Assembly: GCA_047833645.1 (NCBI GenBank)
Contig: CP181259.1
Coordinates: 1,426,001 to 1,490,000, forward strand
Length of the DNA: 64,000 nucleotides
Direction of reading: 5' to 3'
From: Pseudolactococcus sp041800635
Lineage (GTDB): Bacteria; Bacillota; Bacilli; Lactobacillales; Streptococcaceae
The first letter of the stretch is position 1; every line of letters starts with the position of its first letter. The notes below the pieces were generated by a model. The model searched no databases and was not told where the DNA came from. It saw only the letters and a list, made by a program, of their open reading frames with translations. The translations under genes and the position numbers were made by a program. Below are positions 33,617 to 42,578 of this stretch, one piece after another.

Positions 33617-33644
33617 TTGAAAATCTATCAGATTTTGTTATAAT
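33617..33644 (+). promoter_or_regulatory. Promoter of the Mn2+ riboswitch-ATPase transcript
   Basis: TTGAAA (33617-33622), a 16-bp spacer and TATAAT (33639-33644). The -35 overlaps the third ~29-bp repeat, so the repeat duplication reached into this promoter. Confidence 0.65.
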
Positions 33645-33650
33645 GAAAGA

Positions 33651-33767
33651 GAACTCAAGGGAGTAGCAAGCAGTTTTCTGCGCAACTATCGTCATTACGG
33701 CCGTGTTTCGGCTCGGTAGTTGCTTAATATGCGAGACTTGTAGCTGTAGCTACAGGTCTCTTTTTTA
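33651..33767 (+). promoter_or_regulatory. yybP-ykoY (Mn2+) riboswitch
   Basis: The leader carries the conserved GGGAGTAGC (33659-33667), a GGCCG/CGGCT hairpin arm, and a closing segment. It ends in a terminator, GAGAC-TTG-TAGCT/AGCTA-CAG-GTCTC followed by six T (33733-33766). In Lactococcus this riboswitch binds Mn2+ and allows expression of the YoaB exporter when Mn2+ is high. Recognition is by motif and by the gene it precedes. Confidence 0.85.
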
Positions 33768-33871
33768 TCCGCTGTGATCGCTTTTGGCGCATCGGCTAGT
33801 CACCTTGAGACCGGAGTTATTGTTAAGGATCAGCCTAACTGAAGGCGTCATTAAATGAGAAGGAGACGACA

Positions 33872-36532
33872 TTGTCAGAGAAAAAATTCTATACGCAAGC
33901 CCCAGATGAGGTCTTGACAGACTTGGCAACGACCAAAAAAGGCTTAACATCAAGTGAAGCCCAAGACCGTCTTGCCAAATATGGCAAAAATGAGCTAGAT
34001 GCTGGTGAGAAAAAAACATTACTCGCTAAATTCTTGGAGCAATTCAAAGATTTAATGATTATCATCTTGATCATCGCAGCGATTTTATCTGTGGTGACCA
34101 GTGGTGGTCATGAAATTAGTGATGCCATTATCATCATGGCCGTAGTTATCATCAATGCCGTTTTCGGTGTGTACCAAGAAGGCAAAGCGGAGGCTGCCAT
34201 CGATGCTTTGAAATCAATGTCAACACCATCAGCGCGTGTCCGTCGTGATGGTCACGTTGAGGAAATTTCATCAGACTTGCTTGTACCAGGTGATGTCGTA
34301 TCACTTGAAGCGGGTGACGTTGTGCCAGCAGATATGCGTTTGCTGGAAGTGAATTCCCTTAAAATTGAAGAAGCAGCCTTAACAGGTGAATCTGTACCAG
34401 TCGAAAAAGATTTGGCTGTTGCCGTTGCTGCGGATGCTGGTATCGGTGACCGTGTTAACATGGCCTACCAAAACTCAAACGTGACTTACGGTCGTGGTTT
34501 GGGCGTTATCGTCGCAACAGGGATGACAACAGAAGTTGGTAAAATCGCGTCAATGCTCCAAAATGCTGAGGAGACAGATACACCACTCAAACAAAATCTC
34601 AATAGCTTGTCGAAAATTTTGACTTATGCGATTTTAGTCATTGCAGCAGTGACCTTTGTGATTGGTGTCTTCGTCCAAGGACATCCACCACTTGAAGAGT
34701 TGATGACATCAGTAGCCCTTGCGGTTGCAGCGATTCCAGAAGGCTTGCCAGCAATTGTGACGATCGTCCTTGCGCTTGGTACACAAGTCTTGTCTAAGAA
34801 AAATGCCATTGTCCGCAAATTGCCAGCGGTTGAAACGCTTGGTTCGACTGAAATTATCGCCTCTGATAAAACTGGGACATTGACCATGAACCAGATGACG
34901 GTTGAAAAAGTCTACACAAATGGTCAATTACAAGATGCGACAGACGATATTTCGATTGATGACATGACGCTTCGCATCATGAATTTTGCCAATGATACCA
35001 AGATTTCACGTGATGGCAAATTAGTCGGTGACCCGACAGAGACGGCACTCGTCCAATACGGAATCGACCATAACTATGACCTGCGCAATGTCCTCAAAGC
35101 TGAGCCGCGCGTGGCAGAGTTACCGTTTGACTCTGATCGTAAACTCATGAGTACCGTCCACAAAATCACGGCTAATGAGTTCCTCGTTGCTGTTAAAGGT
35201 GCACCAGACCAGCTCCTCACACGTATTAGCAAGAAAGTGGTTGACGGGCAAGTCGTTGCCATGACACAGGCTGACCGTGATGAGATCCTGGCTCTCAACA
35301 AATCACTGGCAAAACAAGCTCTTCGGGTCTTGATGATGGCTTATAAATATGAGTCTGCCGTGCCTGAACTTGAAAGTGAAACCCTTGAAAATGAGCTGAT
35401 TTTCGCTGGTTTGATCGGCATGATCGACCCAGAGCGCAAGGAAGCTGCTGAAGCTGTGCGCGTTGCCAAAGAAGCGGGCATCCGTCCGATCATGATCACC
35501 GGCGACCACCAAGATACGGCGGAAGCGATTGCCAAACGTCTAGGCATCATCGACGAAGGTGATACAGAAGACCACGTCTTTACTGGTGCTGAGCTCAACG
35601 AGCTGAGCGACGAAGACTTCCAAAAAGTGGTGACACAGTACAGCGTTTATGCGCGCGTGTCACCTGAGCATAAGGTTCGTATCGTGAAAGCATGGCAGAA
35701 CGAAGGTAAAGTCGTTGCTATGACCGGCGACGGTGTCAACGATGCGCCCGCGCTTAAAACAGCGGATATTGGTATTGGTATGGGAATTACCGGCACAGAA
35801 GTGTCTAAGGGCGCGTCTGACATGGTGCTTGCCGATGACAACTTTGCGACGATTATCGTTGCCGTTGAAGAAGGCCGTAAAGTCTTCTCAAATATCCAAA
35901 AAACGATTCAGTACTTGCTTTCTGCCAATACTGCCGAAGTCTTGACCATCTTCCTTGCGACTTTATTCGGTTGGGATGTCTTGCAACCCGTTCACTTGCT
36001 CTGGATTAACCTTGTCACCGATACTTTCCCAGCGATTGCGCTTGGTGTTGAACCGACTGAACCAGGCATTATGACTCACAAACCACGTGGTCGTAAAGCT
36101 AGTTTATTCTCAGGTGGTGTCTTGTTTGCAACGATTTATCAAGGTCTCTTGCAAGCAGCGCTTGTTCTCGGTGTCTATGGTGCAGCGATTAAATGGCCAG
36201 TCCACACAGGTGCTGAAATGCACGCCGATGCCTTGACAATGGCCTTTGCAACACTTGGTCTAATCCAATTGTTCCATGCCTTTAATGCCAAGTCAGTTTA
36301 CCAATCTATCCTGACTGTTGGTCCTTTCCGCAGCAAGACCTTTAACTGGTCGATTGTTGTGTCATTTATCTTGCTCGGTGTGACGATCGTCGTGCCAGGA
36401 TTTAATAAAATCTTCCACGTAACACACTTAGATGCCTACCAATGGGCAATGGTTCTCATCGGCTCATTTGCTATGATTATCATCGTTGAGATTGTTAAAG
36501 CCATCCAACGTGCTATGGGCTTGGATAAATAA
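33872..36532 (+). CDS. yoaB: P-type ATPase, probable Mn2+ exporter (YoaB-like)
   Basis: An 886-residue P2-type cation ATPase: N-terminal actuator domain with TGESVPVEK, PEGLP in membrane helix 4 (AAIPEGLPAIV), phosphorylation site SDKTGTLTMNQM, nucleotide domain, hinge MTGDGVNDAPALK, and C-terminal helices. Annotation pipelines would call it calcium-transporting. The upstream Mn2+ riboswitch argues for Mn2+ export from the cytoplasm, as shown for L. lactis YoaB. It starts with TTG at 33872 after GAGAAGGAGACGAC. Confidence 0.93.
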   Translation: MSEKKFYTQAPDEVLTDLATTKKGLTSSEAQDRLAKYGKNELDAGEKKTLLAKFLEQFKDLMIIILIIAAILSVVTSGGHEISDAIIIMAVVIINAVFGVYQEGKAEAAIDALKSMSTPSARVRRDGHVEEISSDLLVPGDVVSLEAGDVVPADMRLLEVNSLKIEEAALTGESVPVEKDLAVAVAADAGIGDRVNMAYQNSNVTYGRGLGVIVATGMTTEVGKIASMLQNAEETDTPLKQNLNSLSKILTYAILVIAAVTFVIGVFVQGHPPLEELMTSVALAVAAIPEGLPAIVTIVLALGTQVLSKKNAIVRKLPAVETLGSTEIIASDKTGTLTMNQMTVEKVYTNGQLQDATDDISIDDMTLRIMNFANDTKISRDGKLVGDPTETALVQYGIDHNYDLRNVLKAEPRVAELPFDSDRKLMSTVHKITANEFLVAVKGAPDQLLTRISKKVVDGQVVAMTQADRDEILALNKSLAKQALRVLMMAYKYESAVPELESETLENELIFAGLIGMIDPERKEAAEAVRVAKEAGIRPIMITGDHQDTAEAIAKRLGIIDEGDTEDHVFTGAELNELSDEDFQKVVTQYSVYARVSPEHKVRIVKAWQNEGKVVAMTGDGVNDAPALKTADIGIGMGITGTEVSKGASDMVLADDNFATIIVAVEEGRKVFSNIQKTIQYLLSANTAEVLTIFLATLFGWDVLQPVHLLWINLVTDTFPAIALGVEPTEPGIMTHKPRGRKASLFSGGVLFATIYQGLLQAALVLGVYGAAIKWPVHTGAEMHADALTMAFATLGLIQLFHAFNAKSVYQSILTVGPFRSKTFNWSIVVSFILLGVTIVVPGFNKIFHVTHLDAYQWAMVLIGSFAMIIIVEIVKAIQRAMGLDK

Positions 36533-36544
36533 ACTAGATAAACA

Positions 36545-36582
36545 AAAATCCTTTGTCTCTTTAAAAGTAGACAAGGATTTTT
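36545..36582 (+). terminator. Terminator of the P-type ATPase gene
   Basis: AAAATCCTT-GTCT pairs with AGAC-AAGGATTTT across a short loop, followed by T residues. Confidence 0.85.
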
Positions 36583-36643
36583 TTGTCAATTTAATCATAT
36601 TTCTAGTATGATAGAAGAAAAGATAAAAATAAATCATATTTCA

Positions 36644-36670
36644 TGTAACCAAACTAAGTTTAATTCGTTA
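36644..36670 (+). promoter_or_regulatory. Candidate ECF-sigma promoter (autoregulation)
   Basis: TGTAACC (36644-36650) and CGTTA (36666-36670), 15 bp apart, match the AAC/CGT pattern of ECF sigma promoters. They lie ~95 bp before the sigma gene, suggesting that it activates itself. Confidence 0.5.
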
Positions 36671-36763
36671 TATAAGTGAAGAAGGACTTTGAGCGCTTGG
36701 ATGCGCGTAAGCGTAGGTCAAATGTCAAGATTTCACGTAGAGAATACAGAAAGGAGGTGACAA

Positions 36764-37255
36764 GTGAATATTAGTCCCTATGAGCAAATTTTGATGGCCT
36801 GCGCATCTGAAATTCAGCGCTACTTAATCAAAACCGGAGTGAATCCAGCAGATGCGCAAGACATTGTACAGGACGTCTTCATTAAGCTGATACAGGCTGA
36901 TATTGTACTTGCCCCCGATAAACTACGCCCTTGGCTCTATCGTGTAGCGCTGAGGCGATTTTATGACCTTTATCGACGCGAAAAGCGTTATCGAGCACTT
37001 TTATCCGAACGATTTTATTTGATTTATGGTAATGTCGTTAACTTAGATAACGACAGAAGTTGGCAGCTAGAGCAGGCTTTGCAGACGCTGACAGATTATC
37101 AGTTAGGTCTTGTGACCTTGTATTATGAAGATGATAAGTCTGTCAAAGACATCTCAGAGATTTATCAAATTTCTGAGGCCAAGGTCAAGACAGACTTGTA
37201 TCGCCTGAGATACAAACTCAAACAAGAAATGGAGCAAAATAATGAAGATGAATGA
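36764..37255 (+). CDS. ECF-type RNA polymerase sigma factor
   Basis: A 163-residue sigma-70 family protein with region 2 (NPADAQDIVQDVFIKLIQ, then LRPWLYRVALRRFYDLYRREK) and region 4 with a helix-turn-helix (LVTLYYEDDKSVKDISEIYQ). It lacks regions 1 and 3, as ECF factors do. It begins with GTG at 36764 after AAAGGAGGTGACAA. It overlaps the next gene, its probable anti-sigma factor, by 14 bp. The stimulus may be cell-envelope stress, by analogy. Confidence 0.9.
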   Translation: MNISPYEQILMACASEIQRYLIKTGVNPADAQDIVQDVFIKLIQADIVLAPDKLRPWLYRVALRRFYDLYRREKRYRALLSERFYLIYGNVVNLDNDRSWQLEQALQTLTDYQLGLVTLYYEDDKSVKDISEIYQISEAKVKTDLYRLRYKLKQEMEQNNEDE

Positions 37256-38243
37256 AGACTTTGACAAGATTATCAAAAAAGAAAAAAGAAAAAAAATCGT
37301 TAAAACATTCGCAATTTCAGTTGTGACAACGCTTGCTTTACTGTTCATAGGCTATACCGTGAGTAATAGAGGCATGGCCTTGCAATACGAAAAAGCAAAG
37401 GAAATGGCCAATATCACGGATATGATTGAGTCTCCTAACTTGATTTCGAGGTCCCAATATTTGAGCAAAACTGGCTGGGTGACTTCTCAGCTGAAAAGTG
37501 ATCGTTTTAAAAACATTGATGGTTACCTAGTTGCAGCGGCACCACTCGAAATCAATTTCAGCCTGTTTGGAGTTGGCTATGCCAGTGATCAAAACTCACC
37601 ATTAACAGTTCCGATTACAAAAACCAAAGATATCGGTGCCTTTAGCCGAGAAAATGGCGAAAAACTGCCATTGTTTTTCAATCCCAAACACAAGCAAACC
37701 GAAACTGAGCAAGAAGTTAAGACGACACACGAGGCAAGAACTTTATCCGGACTGAAAAATCATGTCGCAGAAGTTGCCATTTCATTTAAGGAACCAATGA
37801 CTTATGCTGAAATTCAGGCTAAACTTCCTGATAATTTACTGATTAACTGGTACTGGCTAGGCATGGCGAGTGACCAACTATCAGTCACGGATACCATTGG
37901 TAAAGTCATTGGGATTAATGCAGATGAAGCTGGTAAATTGGAAGATGAGTCATTGGAGACTTCCTCTTCAAGTAGCTGGTCATCTGCCAACTATCCATCT
38001 TTTGTGACTGCCGTAAAAACAGCAGCTGAAAAACGCGGCTATAATGTAGCGGGCATTGATATCTATAAAGATGCCCTAAAACAGGTCGAAAAATATCCAA
38101 CTTTAAAGACGGCTAAGTTTGCAGGTATTATTGTCAGTGGTCGAACTGAAAATCTAGCAACCTTAGATGATGAACCCTACATATTTGCGACCAATGTCGG
38201 CCTTCAAGCTGAAATTCTACCCTATATTGAACCAACAAAATGA
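37242..38243 (+). CDS. Membrane-bound anti-sigma factor (sigma-regulator N and C domains)
   Basis: A 333-residue protein. A basic cytoplasmic N-terminus (residues 1-22), one membrane helix (TFAISVVTTLALLFIGYTV) and a large external domain follow each other. The latter contains FKEPMTYAEIQAKLP, typical of the sigma-regulator C-terminal domain. It probably holds the ECF sigma factor at the membrane until a signal arrives. ATG 37242 has GGAG 10 bp upstream within the sigma gene. Confidence 0.85.
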   Translation: MKMNEDFDKIIKKEKRKKIVKTFAISVVTTLALLFIGYTVSNRGMALQYEKAKEMANITDMIESPNLISRSQYLSKTGWVTSQLKSDRFKNIDGYLVAAAPLEINFSLFGVGYASDQNSPLTVPITKTKDIGAFSRENGEKLPLFFNPKHKQTETEQEVKTTHEARTLSGLKNHVAEVAISFKEPMTYAEIQAKLPDNLLINWYWLGMASDQLSVTDTIGKVIGINADEAGKLEDESLETSSSSSWSSANYPSFVTAVKTAAEKRGYNVAGIDIYKDALKQVEKYPTLKTAKFAGIIVSGRTENLATLDDEPYIFATNVGLQAEILPYIEPTK

Positions 38244-38244
38244 T

Positions 38245-38290
38245 CACAAACCTTGCTGATTTAGTAAGGTTTTTTTCAATAGTCAACAAA
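38245..38290 (+). repeat. Left direct repeat of the MocR/cysK-like island, containing the anti-sigma terminator
   Basis: The segment beginning CACAAACCTTGCTGATTTAG and ending GTCAACAAA recurs almost unchanged at 43354-43397. AACCTT/AAGGTT with a T-run inside it is the terminator of the sigma operon. Its end, GTCAACAAAGGTCCAA, resembles a CtsR box like the one ahead of clpB. Confidence 0.85.
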
Positions 38291-38334
38291 GGTCCAACTT
38301 TTTGTCTTAGAAATTTAAACATCAAAAAAATACT

Positions 38335-39750
38335 TTAAATCAAGTCAATCCACGCTTTTTTTAACCGCATCACACAATCATGAATGTCCTCTGTTTGAAT
38401 CTTGCTAATCCCTAAAAACAAGGCATTGTCTGGACAACTCGCCTTTTCTTGCCAAAATTCCATTGTTGCATACACCCTAACGCCTTGTTCTAGCGCTTTT
38501 TCAATCATCAAGTTTTGGTTAATTTTCTGATTAAATTCAATTAAAAAATATTGACCACTGACATTTTTAGAAATCTTAATTCGGTGTCCAAATACTGAAA
38601 ATGCCTTGACAAAACTTTCAAATCGTTTCTTAAAAATATGGTTCATACGTCGAACGATACGATGATAATCACCACTTTCAAGTATGCTTGCGACTGTGTA
38701 TTGATTCAGTAAATTAACAGTGCTATTAAACTGTTCAAAATGATATTTAAATTTGCCTAATAACGGTTTAGGAAGAATCATATAGCTCATTCTTAAAGAC
38801 GGAGAAAGTGCCTTAGAAAAAGTGCCCAGATAAACAACCCGATCTAAATTGTCTATGGATTGCAAAGCAGGAATCGGCTTTTCATAATAGCGAAGTTCAC
38901 TATCATAATCATCCTCAACGATAAAGGCGTTCTTTGTTTCAGCAAATGCTAACAGCTCTTTTCTTCGACCAATTGGCATCGTCACACCTGTCGGAAATTG
39001 GTGAGAGGGTGTGGTATAAATCAAATCCAAATCTTGAGAGAGATGATTAGCAATAACCAGCCCCTTATCGTCAAGCTCAGAAGATGTAATTGCTAATTGA
39101 TGATTTTCAAAAATGACACGCGCTTTGGGATAACCCGGTTCTTCCATCAATACCGTCTGCGATTTTTTAGGCACAATTTGACAGAGATAGTCAAGCGATT
39201 GCTGTAAGCCACTCGTGATAATAATCTGCTCAACCGTACAGTGAACACCTCTTATTTCTTGTAAATAAGTTAAGAGAATTTCGCGTAAAACTAATTCCCC
39301 TTGATTATTCTGCAAGCTAGAGATTTTTTCTTCTTTTTCTAAGGTATCTAGCGCCTCTAAACTATGTTTTCGCCACATTTTTTTAGGAAAAAGATTGCTC
39401 GTATGGCTACTATTGGTCAAGTCATAGCACACTTTTGGCTGCGTTTCAGTTTCTTCTTTCTTGTCAATATCCTGATTGACCTCAATTTTCTCTCTTGTAT
39501 TACCAAATGTTTCAGGCAATGCCGCAACATAAAAACCTGATTTTGTTTTAGCGGTAATATAGCCTTCTAGGACAAGTTGCGAGTAAGCTTTATCAACAGT
39601 ATTTCGACTAATGTCTAAAATTTTAGCCAAAGTACGACTCCCTGTTAATTTCTCATGACTAGTGTAAATACCTGATAAAATATTGACTTTGATTTGACAA
39701 TACAGCTGTTGATAGAGCGTTTCTTTACTTTCTTTATCTAATATTATCAT
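38335..39750 (-). CDS. MocR-family regulator (GntR DNA-binding domain fused to aminotransferase-like domain)
   Basis: A 471-residue protein with an N-terminal winged helix (residues ~10-75, SRTLAKILDISRNTVDKAYSQL, quoted in part) and a fold-type I PLP domain. The latter has TSGLQQSLDYL, TPSHQFPTGVTMP, FIVEDDYDSELRY and GTFSKALSPSLRM, where the Lys would bind PLP. MocR proteins usually control neighbouring genes in response to PLP or amino acid ligands. It is divergent from the cysteine-synthase-like gene, with a 122-bp shared control region, so it probably regulates that operon. Confidence 0.92.
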   Translation of the reverse strand: MIILDKESKETLYQQLYCQIKVNILSGIYTSHEKLTGSRTLAKILDISRNTVDKAYSQLVLEGYITAKTKSGFYVAALPETFGNTREKIEVNQDIDKKEETETQPKVCYDLTNSSHTSNLFPKKMWRKHSLEALDTLEKEEKISSLQNNQGELVLREILLTYLQEIRGVHCTVEQIIITSGLQQSLDYLCQIVPKKSQTVLMEEPGYPKARVIFENHQLAITSSELDDKGLVIANHLSQDLDLIYTTPSHQFPTGVTMPIGRRKELLAFAETKNAFIVEDDYDSELRYYEKPIPALQSIDNLDRVVYLGTFSKALSPSLRMSYMILPKPLLGKFKYHFEQFNSTVNLLNQYTVASILESGDYHRIVRRMNHIFKKRFESFVKAFSVFGHRIKISKNVSGQYFLIEFNQKINQNLMIEKALEQGVRVYATMEFWQEKASCPDNALFLGISKIQTEDIHDCVMRLKKAWIDLI

Positions 39751-39872
39751 CTTATCTCCTCAAACTGGCTCTGTAAAATAATTACATTCTGGCGCTTTTA
39801 AACCTACCAGATATTTACTATCATTATAGTAAACCACTTAATAAGTGTCAATGCAGAAAAGAGGAAAAAAAC

Positions 39873-40763
39873 ATGACTATACTAACCTATATGGGAAATA
39901 CACCCCTTGTAAAACTCAAAAATCCTTACGGAGAAGATAAAGGAAATGTCTATTTAAAAATAGAAGAATTTAATCCCGGTGGTAGCATCAAATCACGAGT
40001 TGGTTTAAATATGATTGAAGATGCTGAAAAAATAGGACTCATCAAAAAAGGAGATACCTTATTGGAACCAACTGGCGGTAATACAGGGCTCGGACTCGCT
40101 ATCGCTGCTGGTATCAAAGGATATAAAATCATCTTAACAATACCAGATAATTTCAGTAAATTCAAAATCGAAACCTTAAAATCTTATGGTGTAGAAATAA
40201 TTTTAGCCGACCACCTTATTGGAAATGACTGTCACATTCAAAAAGCAACTGAATTATTACTTGAAAATCCTGATTTTAAATGTTTAAACCAATTCGAAAA
40301 TTATTCAAACCCTGCAGCACACTATAAATATACTGGAAAAGAAATTTTAGCAAAAATGAACAAAGAGATTGATTGTTTTGTTTCGGTAATTGGAAGTGGT
40401 GGTACAATTACTGGAGTTGCAACAAGATTAAAAGAAGAACTCCCTAATATAGATATTGTGGGAGTTCAACCAGAAGGGTGTGACATTTTAAATAACATTT
40501 ATGTTCCTCATAAAATCCAAGCAACAGCCGTAGGAAAAGTTGGTACATTCTTCAAAGCATCACTAATTGATAAAATGGTCTCAATTAATTTTGATGATGT
40601 ACAGGCAGTTCGTCAATACTTAGCTAAAGAACAAGGTTTATTTGTTGGTATTTCAGCAGGTGCAAATGTCTTAGCCGCCTTTCTTGAATCTCAAAATTAT
40701 CAATCCAATCAAAACATCGTTACAATAGCACCAGACGGTGGTGGAAGTTACCAAGATATTTAA
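39873..40763 (+). CDS. Cysteine-synthase-like PLP-dependent beta-synthase
   Basis: A 296-residue fold-type II PLP enzyme. The Schiff-base Lys is in NPGGSIKSRVGL, the phosphate loop is GSGGTITGVATRL, and the substrate loop reads EPTGGNTGLG where cysteine synthases usually have TSGNTG. It also has FVGISAGANVLAA. Such enzymes add a nucleophile to an activated serine; besides sulfide this can be an amine or hydroxyurea-type compound. The loop change and the neighbours suggest a specialised product. RBS AGAGGAAAAAA precedes the ATG. Confidence 0.9.
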   Translation: MTILTYMGNTPLVKLKNPYGEDKGNVYLKIEEFNPGGSIKSRVGLNMIEDAEKIGLIKKGDTLLEPTGGNTGLGLAIAAGIKGYKIILTIPDNFSKFKIETLKSYGVEIILADHLIGNDCHIQKATELLLENPDFKCLNQFENYSNPAAHYKYTGKEILAKMNKEIDCFVSVIGSGGTITGVATRLKEELPNIDIVGVQPEGCDILNNIYVPHKIQATAVGKVGTFFKASLIDKMVSINFDDVQAVRQYLAKEQGLFVGISAGANVLAAFLESQNYQSNQNIVTIAPDGGGSYQDI

Positions 40764-40783
40764 AATAAGTTAGGTTAAAACAA

Positions 40784-41658
40784 ATGAATGAACTAATCAT
40801 AATTGGACTTAAAAACGAAATAAAAAATATTTTAGATACTTTCAACTCTACCCTACCCGAAAGTGTCATTATGCAACTAATCCTAGCAGCAAAGGAAGAT
40901 TTAGTTAGCTTTGCCTCTAAAGATCCTAGTAGTGGTGGAAATATACTAATAGTTTTAGAAACTAGTTTATCTTACCAATCAGTATTATACTATCGTATTG
41001 CGCATTACTTATATCATAATAATAATCAACTTATGGCTAGAAAAATATCTGAATATGCTAAAAAAATGACAAATATCGAAATTCACCCTGCAGCAAAAAT
41101 AGGAAAAAATTTCGTTATAGACCATGGAATCGGAACTGTTATCGGGGAACAGCGGAAATAGGGAATAATTGCTATCTATTACAAAATGTTATTTTAGGTT
41201 CTAGTAAAATTACAGGTCACAAAATATACCATCGTCACCCAAAGATTGGTAATAATGTTGAAATCGGTGGCAATAGTAAACTGTTGAGTCCTATTCATAT
41301 TGGAGACAATGTTAAAATCTCTCCTAACGCTATCATCAATCAAGATGTCAAAGAAAATCGAAAAGTAATCGTTTCATCAACTTTTCAAATGGAACGAAAT
41401 AAAGGTGATTTTTTATTCACAGGTTATCAATACAGTGACGCAAACCTAATTTTACACTTTTGGGGATTAGATACTACCAAAATTCAAAAAGTAACCTGTC
41501 ATTCCAATCATCACGGGAACCTAGATGTCAGTCTATCAACAAACAAAATAACCATATTCAATCATGAGCAGAATAATAACTATTTCGATATCGATTTCTT
41601 TAATAAAAATACACGTATAAATAATTTAAGACTGTACCTTACAGGAGAAAAACAATGA
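40784..41658 (+). pseudogene. Serine O-acetyltransferase-like gene with C-terminal extension, frameshifted
   Basis: The first 122 residues look like a serine acetyltransferase: RIAHYLYHNNNQLMARKIS, IEIHPAAKIGKNFVIDHGIG. A one-base loss in GGGGAACAGCGG (about 41147) shifts the frame and stops it at 41161. Restoring one A gives GETAEIGNNCYLLQNVILG and the rest of the left-handed helix with catalytic-type His, joined to ~100 extra residues (from ENRKVIVSSTFQMERNKGD) that ordinary CysE lacks. It could be a real mutation or a sequencing error. It lies in the operon between the synthase and the exporter. Confidence 0.85.
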
Positions 41659-42578
41659 TGCAACAACGCCAAAATCAAACAAAATACATCCTACTCATCT
41701 TTTTAGCTGTCTGCTTTTTAGCAACTGGTGGTATATTTGTTAAACTAAGCTCACTCCCACCAATCAATACAGGTTTCTATCGAGTACTCTTTTCAATCCC
41801 TATTCTCTTACCATTGAGTAACAAACAGTTGAAAAAATTAACGAGACGCCAAGTATTGACGATGTTTGCTGCTGGTGTATTTTTAGCCCTAGACTTAACC
41901 TTTTGGAATATTTCTTTTCACTATACAACCGTTGCAAATGCTAATCTTCTTGCTAATTTAACACCATTTACAGTTATTCCTGTTTCTTATTTTCTATTCA
42001 AAGAAAAAATCAATAAAAATTTCATTCTGGGCGCAAGTATCACGCTCTTAGGTGTCTGTTTACTGATGTCAAGTAAAATCTCAATCAATCTATCCTCTTT
42101 AAGTATAAAAGGCGATCTACTCAGTCTCATCACCTCATTTTTCTATGCTGGTTTTATTTTAACGGTTTATCGTTTGAGAGATACTGTTAGCAGTAATGTG
42201 ATTATGTTAGTCAGTAGTGTTGGTAGTTTAGCCACCTTGGCAATCGCAATTTTCATCACAGAGGGTTTCTATTTCCCAAAATCAATGTCCGATTTATGCC
42301 CTCTAATAGGGCTTGCGCTTATCTCGCAAATACTAGGGCAAGGTCTTCTATCTTTCTGCCTAGGCAAAGTCAATGCTACCATTTCATCTATCATCACATT
42401 GTCTCAACCTGTTATTGCAGCACTCTATTCCTTCATCATTTTTCATGAAAATTTGACAACCTTTGAATGTTTTGCTATTTTGATTACTTTAATTGGTGTC
42501 TATCTAGCCAAAAGCCAATCCAATGCCGTCTGGGCAAGGTTAAAATTAACAAAGAAAAGAGCAAAAAATAATGTATAA
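41655..42578 (+). CDS. EamA-family (DMT) transporter
   Basis: A 307-residue protein with ten predicted membrane helices in two EamA repeats, including FLATGGIFVKLSSLPPINTGFYR and a second repeat with GQGLLSFCLGKVNATISSII (residue quotes are partial). Such transporters often export amino acids and analogues. It overlaps the upstream acetyltransferase-like frame by 4 bp and the AlaX-like gene by 8 bp, so the operon is tightly coupled. Confidence 0.9.
   Translation: MMQQRQNQTKYILLIFLAVCFLATGGIFVKLSSLPPINTGFYRVLFSIPILLPLSNKQLKKLTRRQVLTMFAAGVFLALDLTFWNISFHYTTVANANLLANLTPFTVIPVSYFLFKEKINKNFILGASITLLGVCLLMSSKISINLSSLSIKGDLLSLITSFFYAGFILTVYRLRDTVSSNVIMLVSSVGSLATLAIAIFITEGFYFPKSMSDLCPLIGLALISQILGQGLLSFCLGKVNATISSIITLSQPVIAALYSFIIFHENLTTFECFAILITLIGVYLAKSQSNAVWARLKLTKKRAKNNV

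Larger units (their letters stand above)
32901..33619. repeat. Three direct copies of a ~29-bp repeat delimiting a duplicated toxin-antitoxin locus
   Basis: Near-identical copies of GTCAAACCAGACAAAGTTTT followed by TAAAACTTG lie at 32901-32930, 33376-33406 and 33592-33619. Each contains the palindrome AAGTTTT/AAAACTT. The first two enclose a complete toxin and antisense RNA; the last two enclose a shorter derivative without the toxin body. Confidence 0.8.
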
